NCBI RefSeq assembly: GCF_964275005.1
Contig: NC_092697.1
Location: 15,774,138-15,838,137 of the forward strand
Direction of reading: 5' to 3'
DNA from: Diadema setosum
Lineage: Eukaryota; Echinodermata; Echinoidea; Diadematoida; Diadematidae
DNA: 64,000 nucleotides
Position 1 is the stretch's first letter. Every line of letters begins with the position of its first letter. This document shows positions 57,901 through 64,000 of this stretch, piece by piece. The notes below the pieces were generated by a model, which worked only from the letters and a program-made list of their open reading frames with translations, was not told where the DNA came from and made no database searches. Position numbers and translations under genes: made by a program.

Positions 57901-60900
57901 ATTTTGAAAGTGAACTTAATGTTGGCTATATTTTGCTTGTTTATCTATTAAATGAAACGAAATCTCACTTAATGATAAAGCTCATTAAACAAAGGTCAAT
58001 CCCTTCAAGAAATATGTGCAAAAGTGTAAATCAGAGCTGTATCATGTGAAAGTGTTTAAAACTGTACCCTCCCGGAAAGCCGGTTTTATCACTTTTCCAC
58101 TTAATTCCTCCAAATAAAACTGATATGGAATAATCTTCGAGTATAATTCTATATCAGACTAGTGGCCGGGCACGGCCAGTCGAGTAATTTTCATTTTCAT
58201 TTCATCATTTTTTTGCGCAATTTCTATTCGTGCATCCCTGTGTCTTTACCATTATATAATTGTCTTCCTATCTGCGCGGCAGATCCAGTTTGCCACATGC
58301 TTCAAATACTTTTGAGTGGCGGCATCAAACGTGACTTCAAAGGAAATACGACAGTTGTGACTCCATTCTCTTGAACCTCCTTGTTCTTACGAAGAGTAAA
58401 ATGGTCTGTATTCTTAGTTCTACTGTGAAGCAAGCAATAACTGCATGCAAATATATACTAGCGAGCGATACTTCTAAAATTGCTACTCCATGAACCCTTT
58501 CTCCCCTCCCCCCCCCCCACAAAAAAACCCACTATGCAATCGCATGCCTCAAAATTTACCATGCCACCTATCTCACCTGTCATACGAGCAGACTCTAAAC
58601 TTGTGATCTAGGACTTTAACTTGGGGATACTGAATGATTTCTCAGCTGCCGTAAACAATTACTGAATAACGACACGAAAAACAAACAAAAATGGTGAATA
58701 AATAAAAGCAGTACTTAAATAAAATATTTCAGACTCTTCCGTTAGACACTTGGGGGAACATTTGGTGTGAGTTTAAAGAAGGGGGCCGGGTTAACAACAT
58801 TGCATTGATTTGACGTGGATTGACCCATGGATGTATGACTGGATGATGCTGTGCATATCAACTTATGAGTACGGACACTTAAGGTCAAAGGTCAAGATCA
58901 AATTCTTAGAATTTTAGCTCTCTCTTTTTTTTTTTTAAATTCAATGCTTATTTAACATGGATGTGGGACAATTCATCAATAATTTGCAAGTTCAAAGTGC
59001 TGTCATGAAAATTGGATATTACCAGTTAGTTATTATTAGAAGAAAGATGTGGGTCATGGGGTCAAAGGGCAAGGGTCAAAATTTACCATGCCACCTATCT
59101 CACCTGTCATACGAGCAGACTCTAAACTTGTGATCTAGGACTCTAACTTGGGGATACTGAATGATTTCTCAGCTGCCGTAAACAATTACTGAATAACGAT
59201 ATGAAAAACAAACAAAAATGGTGAATAGCTCTGAAGTGCTGTTGTCAACATCTACAATATGACAAGCAAGGAACATCAGTAAAAAGCAGTTCCACATTGT
59301 CAACATGTTGACTTGAACGGAATATTAAAAACTGAATTAAAATCAACTGGAATGTTGCTATGGCCACTGGTATGCCTCTGCTATATGGCCTTATTCTCCC
59401 AATAGGTCTGTAGTACATCTTGACAGTGTCAGACAACTGTTTCAGTTTCACTGAATTGACATGTTTGAAAGTATGCAGCACAATACATTACTTGAACTAG
59501 ATTTCATTTGAATGTCTATATTCTTTCAGAAAGCAAGAACTTAGAAATTTGAGCATTTCCACTTAACCTTTGACCTCATGGTTCACGTCTTTCTTCTAAT
59601 AATAACTAACTGGTAATATTCAACTTTCATGACTTCACTATGAACTTGCAAATCATTGAAAAATTGTCCCACATCCATGTTAACAGCACTGAATATAAAA
59701 AAAGGTAAAATTCTATGAATTTGACCTTGTACGGCACTCATAGGTTGATATGCACAGCATCGTTAAGTCATACATACATATATACGTATGCCAAGTTTCA
59801 TTTGGATACCTCAAACAGTTCTCAAGTTACACTGTCCAGAATACCAGGTATCTCTTTGACAGATGGACAGACGGAAAGACTAACAGACAACCTGAAAACA
59901 CAATGCCTCTGGCAACACTTCATGGCAGAGGCAAGTATTTTAAAGGGATGGTACAGTATTGGTGGAGCTGAGGATTTGGCTTTTAAATTTTTGCGAGATA
60001 CCAAGCATGCCATTCTAAGAGGAATTCAAAGTTTATTTGATGAAAATCGGTTTTGGAATGGCTGAGACATCCAAAAACAAAGTGAAACAAAGCGATCGTA
60101 ATAAAATGTGGGTCCCACATTTTATTAGTATTGCTCTGTTTTGGGTATCTTAGTCATTTCATAACCAATTTTCATCAAATAAACATTGAATTCCTCTTGG
60201 AATTACATGCTCTGTCATATTTCACAAGAGGTTTCACATTATCTCACCCCAAAATTTTAAAAACTTGAAGTTAGGTCTCAACCAAAACTATACGAGCCCT
60301 TTAAATCTCCAGTGTATTCCAACGCGTTTCATTTCCTAGCTCCTGAAGCCAAACTGCTTTGCATTTAAAGGCATAATTTACCATTTGCACATGAAACAAA
60401 AACCCAGCAGTAGTGCTTTAAAATAGTTCTAAAATGTGAGTTAGGGATAGAAACAACCACTGTAAAAATTTGAATCCGTATAATTGATGTTAAGTGTTGT
60501 TGAATACACAAAATGTGAACAATAGTTATAATAAAAATGTTTCCAGACTAAAGCGTCTACAGTTACGGTTTATTGAGAAAAACACTGATATCTCCTTATA
60601 TTTTAGGCTTTATTGCTAAAATTTTATATAGTAGAATGTTTTGTGATAAAACAAACCTACGCATATGCATCAAAAGTGATATCTTGAACATTTTTGAAAT
60701 CACTGCTCCCAAAGGTAAACTGGACCTTTAAAGGTAGGGGATACCTTTTACAGAACTCCCAAAATGCAGCAAAACATCAAATATGAACCTCAGGGGACTT
60801 GTTTAGGCCACTGCTTAGAAATTTGGAAGTCAACAGTAATCTACAATTTGAATAATGCACAAAACTCCACTACTCAGTAGTTCTGTGTGTCAGCCACACT

Positions 60901-62591
60901 TAAAGATAATAAAAAGTTTTGGTACCTCAAAAGTTTCCTTGAATTTCCTTGTCTTAGTTTGTGTTTCAGGTTAAAGTACCTTTCATATAACTAACACTGT
61001 GAGACTTACTCGCCCCAAAGTGCTCTCATGTTTTAGTAATCATGCAATTAACTGCGACCAGCAGCCCCATACGCATAGTGACCAGCAGTCCCATACGCAT
61101 AGCGTAATCGGGCTTCGCATTGTAGCATTCAGGATCGTGACAGATTTAGTATCGCAGGATAAATGTAAACTTAAAATCCCAAAACTTCTTCAATTTGAAG
61201 ACTTACCAATTAAGGTGAAGTATTGAAAACAGGCTTCGGGGAACGTTTGGTTCTGCCTATAGTCCCTTTCTGTTCGAATTGATGACTTGAATGTGACTCG
61301 GCTGAGAGGACCTTGGGAGAGCTACATACGCTGAATACTACAGCCAGTGCATGCGAACACATCACATGCGCAAAAATTTCAAATCCATCAACGGATAAGA
61401 TGTTTGTGTGCGCATGTGCTGGCCGTAGTAGTCAGTGTACAGCTCTCCCAAGGTCCTCTCGACCGAATCACATTCAGTCATCAATTCGAAAAGAAAGGGA
61501 CTATTGGCAGAACCAAACGTTGTTCGAAGCCTGTTTTCAATACTTCAACTTAATTGGTAAGTCTTCAAATCGAAGAAATTTTTGGATTTTAAGTTGACAT
61601 TTACCCGCGATACTAAATCTGTCATGATCCTGAATGCTACAATGCGAAGCCCCATTACGCTATGCGTATGGGGCTGCTGGTCGCAGTTAGCTATGCGTAC
61701 AATGGGCTGCACGCTGCTGGTCGCAGTCAGTGGTTTCGTACAATATTTATCGACGCTGTACGGCGACAGCTCTGGTACGAAACCATTATTGCATGATTAC
61801 TAAGACATGAGAGCACTTTGGGGCGAGTAATTCTCACAGACAACGTACTTTAACGTGAAACACAAACCAAGACAAGGAAATTCAGGGAAACTTTTGAGGT
61901 ACCAAAACTTTTTATTATCTTTAAGCCTTTTTGTTGCAGTCTTCTGTATTTTTTATCTATAAACACAAATCTAAAAGTATATGAGCTGATGTAATAACAT
62001 ATAGTGTGTTTGGCAAGAATGCATATAGAAATGTTTGTAAGTTTTGATGAACTTTATTCACAAAATATACATGATGGACACACATGCAGTGCATGGGTCT
62101 GCAAAGGTAGCCTAGTAATGTACTGGAATTTACGGTGAGCCCCGAAAAGAATTCAATTCAAAATCTAACGGTCAATAAAAATGTACTAAATGTTACCTTC
62201 CACTTTCAATACTTTATGGGAGTTTCTAAAATGATACTCTCTTCAACATACCACTGTGTTTATACAACTCTTCATTTAAGGCATGCAAATGGGATTCCCT
62301 ACCTTTAAACCTCTCAGAAAATCACTGCTTGAGAGACTTCTGAGCATACTTGTCAAAACAACAAGGAAATTATAAAAAATGGGGCAAAATTAACTGAATC
62401 TGTATCTAGATTCTGGACCATCTAGATTGTACCTCATTCTCTTCAGCAGAGAGTAAGAAAACGTTCTCACCTGTCACTGTTATTGCCTGTGTCGAAGCAA
62501 GCCTTCTTCTTTTTCCATAAATACCAAATGCATACAGCCACTAGAACGATGGCAATGATACTCCCACAGATGCTCAGACCGATGATCAACC
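54589..62591 (-). CDS. Single-pass membrane protein, last three exons (partial, unrecognised)
   Basis: Three exons join in phase: 62471-62591, 55429-55553 and 54589-54761, with GT/AG at each junction. The first encodes LIIGLSICGSIIAIVLVAVC and IWYLWKKKKACFD, a hydrophobic helix of about 23 residues followed by a basic stop-transfer, so this is a type I-like membrane segment. About 110 cytoplasmic residues follow. These are acidic and Pro-rich, with KKKKMKRQNR and a doubled PPVQTAE, ending ETHSHEA and TGA. There is no signal peptide or extracellular domain in the window, so those exons lie beyond 64000. I do not recognise the family; an adhesion or receptor protein is possible, but that is a guess. 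It is convergent with ORC1. Confidence 0.75.
54901..54955. repeat. Poly-C and (CAA)n tract
   Basis: C14 (54901-54914) then AAAAAAA and (CAA)n. The Leu/Cys-rich minus-strand frames here are artefacts. Confidence 0.9.
55429..55553 (-). CDS. Membrane-protein cytoplasmic exon
   Basis: SQTALAASEEKDVELIKIRQ and GTVVLQPRPDGGEAEG are encoded. The phase matches both neighbours. The donor is GTAAAG. Confidence 0.75.
56848..56886. repeat. CAGTA/TACTG palindromic microsatellite
   Basis: Tandem AGTACAGTACAGTACTGTAC units form a perfect self-complementary stretch in the large intron of the membrane-protein gene. Confidence 0.85.
57404..57758. mobile_element. TTAA-flanked MITE, family C copy 1
   Basis: It begins GGCATAATTTACCATTTG after TTAA and ends CAAAGGTAAACTGGACCT before TTAA. 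It is close to identical with 60369-60727 along its length. Confidence 0.82.
58552..58697. repeat. 146-base direct duplication, unit 1
   Basis: From AAAATTTACCATGCCACC to AAAAATGGTGAATA. It is repeated with about five differences at 59078-59227. Confidence 0.88.
59078..59227. repeat. 146-base direct duplication, unit 2
   Basis: Second copy of 58552-58697, offset by about 526 bp. The spacer includes GGTCAAAGGTCA and poly-T and resembles the GTCC-type element. Confidence 0.88.
59348..59936 (-). mobile_element. GTCC-type element, copy 3 (decayed, short)
   Basis: It starts GGAATGTTGCTATGGCCACT and TATGCCTCTGC, and ends with degenerate GGACAGACGGAAAGAC, then AATGCCTCTGGCA and GGCAGAGGCA. The interior has CTTTGACCTCATG. 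Confidence 0.7.
59944..60300. mobile_element. TTAA-flanked hairpin MITE, family A copy 5
   Basis: It starts AGGGATGGTACAGTATTGG, has core AAATGTGGGTCCCACATTT, and is flanked by TTAA (59940-59943 and 60301-60304). It was inserted seven bases beyond the end of the GTCC-type element. Confidence 0.87.
60369..60727. mobile_element. TTAA-flanked MITE, family C copy 2
   Basis: From AGGCATAATTTACCATTTG to CAAAGGTAAACTGGACCT. The right TTAA (60728-60731) is also the left flank of the next element. Confidence 0.85.
60732..62304. mobile_element. TTAA-flanked element, family E, interrupted
   Basis: The ends AGGTAGGGGATACC and, inverted, AGGTAGGGAATCCC are bounded by TTAA (60728-60731 and 62305-62308). 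About 1 kb of it is the nested foldback at 60904-61920. Confidence 0.75.
60904..61920. mobile_element. 1-kb foldback element, family F, nested in E
   Basis: Two arms of about 470-510 bases (60904-61378 and 61408-61920) are inverse copies. The arms carry AGATAATAAAAAGTTTTGG and the phrases CGCCCCAAAGTGCTCTCATG and CAAGGTCCTCT. TTAA lies at both ends (60900-60903 and 61921-61924). The right arm has extra CTGCTGGTCGCAGT and CGACGCTGTACGGCGACAG. It has no coding capacity. Confidence 0.85.
62471..62591 (-). CDS. Membrane-protein exon with transmembrane helix
   Basis: Acceptor CTTTATTTCAG, donor GTGAGA, phase 1 in and phase 2 out. It contains the transmembrane helix and the WKKKKACFDTGNNSD juxtamembrane part. 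Confidence 0.8.
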
Positions 62592-64000
62592 CTGAAATAA
62601 AGAGGAAAAACCTATTGCCTTGAGGTAGGGGATACGTAAGACATACAGTACATTGCCCTAGAGATACGATTGTTAAACAATGTATGAAAAGCAAAATGAC
62701 ATTTACGGGGCAGCAGCATCTGATATGTGAAATTAATACAAACTTACAGTATTCAAAAGAGACAATTATATGTGATTGTGTGTCTTTATGAATGTACCGG
62801 TACTGATTCCTTGAATTTAATTTTCTTTTGAATTACATTCAGTTTGTGAGGTTGGACTAATATCTTGAGGAACTTAGAACCATTGCATGTGAATTATCAA
62901 AGGTTGAAAGATTTCAGCTCTGGCAACTCTAAAAAAAAAAATAGCCACAAGTTTCCTTTCACGTATGCCACTGAGTAATTCCTACTTACTTTTGAAGAGC
63001 ATCTTTGATTTCTCATAAAATTAGCTCCTAAGCTGATTAATCATAAATAATCTTTTATCCTAATAAATGCTTTAAGCTACTACTTCAAAAAATGTATTTT
63101 TTTAAACATGCATTCTAAATACAATGATAAAAAGTTCTATCCTGAATACACATTTTTTGGGTAGTTTGCTGATTTACGCATGATTGACTTATCTTGACTG
63201 ATGAACAGTTACATTGAAAATCTGATAAGACTTTCTTGAAAAAAAATCATTATGACTGTATTAAAGGCAAAGGCAAGCAACTCAAGAACTGTTATCGATG
63301 GCACACAATGTGGTCCTACTATTTGCACAACTCTTGTGAAGTTAACTTTTTTTGTTCTCTTGTTTACTGCATGATAAGATGTTGATAAGATGACACCAGA
63401 AAAGATGGAAGTATCATTATCTTATCACTTTAATAGGGCTTCATTCACTGCATTCCCTGAAAATGGCCAATCACTTCATGATTCACACAACATACTACTG
63501 TACTATGCCATATACAAGTATAGATATAATTTGCCAGGTTTTTATATTCGCAAATTTTGTGAGCAGATGTTATTTGCGAATGTAAAACCATGCAAACATA
63601 TTAATTCTGATTCCGACATGAATATGACATGCGGGCATACATGTACTGGTACGCAGCACACAGTAAACAAAAACAATGCCTGATAAAAAATGAACTACAC
63701 CATCACAAATTGAAATTGTTGGAAAGTTCTCATTCGCAAAAAATTAGACTTGCTAGATACATTGTATATGGCATAATACAGTAATTGCCTTTGTTTTAAG
63801 GTGTTAGTTCATTCAGACATGCTGCTGTAGCTAGCTGTATGGAATTTGTTAGAGTGAAATCAAGTATTTTATAAAGCATTATCCATGACAATACACCGTA
63901 TACATAAAGTTTGCAAAAAACAAACAAACAAACGCTTTGTGCATATTTCAGATACTTTAAAACCGCAACACAAATAGTGGTTTATCCAGCAGCAAGCATT
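62592..64000 (-). other. Upstream intron of the membrane-protein gene
   Basis: AT-rich sequence without a second phase-compatible exon or a known repeat. Upstream exons lie outside the window. Confidence 0.5.

Noticed and set aside
57846-58049. 67-codon plus-strand frame
   Set aside because: No homology recognised; lies in AT-rich intron sequence of the membrane-protein gene.

Overview
This is a eukaryotic, animal nuclear DNA window. It has short exons with consensus GT/AG splice sites spread over kilobases of AT-rich intron, a truncated LINE, and a very high load of short hairpin DNA transposons (MITEs). Nothing bacterial, no CRISPR array and no retrovirus-like element was seen. The two recognisable genes, ORC1 and PRPF38A, stand head to head as they do in vertebrates. 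That order, together with the kinds of repeat present, suggests an invertebrate deuterostome, perhaps an echinoderm. The organism call is inference with low certainty.

Layout. Positions 1-11.8 kb hold no recognisable gene: a 5'-truncated CR1/L2-like LINE (436-1500), several MITEs and simple repeats. From 11.8 to 29.7 kb on the minus strand lies PRPF38A, a tri-snRNP splicing factor that I can model in nine exons (328 codons; eight exons firm, the last provisional). A 417-bp divergent promoter (29666-30082) with an E2F-like site and a CCAAT box separates its start codon from that of ORC1 on the plus strand. ORC1 spans 30083-43207 in fifteen exons that join without frame conflict into 864 codons, close to the 861 of human ORC1 from memory. 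It carries BAH, disordered basic/acidic, AAA+ and winged-helix parts, and an AATAAA signal lies at 43951. From 54.6 to 62.6 kb the minus strand carries the last three exons of an unrecognised single-pass membrane protein whose extracellular part lies beyond the window. It runs tail to tail with ORC1.

The repeats are the most distinctive part. At least six different hairpin MITE families are flanked by TTAA (or TTCA/TTGA), most with ends beginning AGGRR-like. This is the signature of Kolobok/T2-type elements. Two pairs of them abut while sharing one target tetranucleotide, and one 1-kb foldback sits inside another element. Other families have TA flanks (pogo/Tigger-like and others). A 1.4-kb hAT-like element has an exact 8-bp duplication. 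A separate family (3709-4724, 22225-23679, 59348-59936) has GTCC minisatellite ends and an interior packed with AGGTCA half-sites in nuclear-receptor DR1 arrangement.

How the genes relate: ORC1 licenses replication origins and is a known E2F-controlled gene in other animals. PRPF38A activates the spliceosome. The shared promoter suggests coordinated expression in proliferating cells, but that is inference. I found no convincing undescribed gene system. The most notable points are the conserved divergent pair, an AT-hook plus cyclin-binding/CDK motifs in the ORC1 linker, the TTAA element cluster, and the DR1-bearing repeats.
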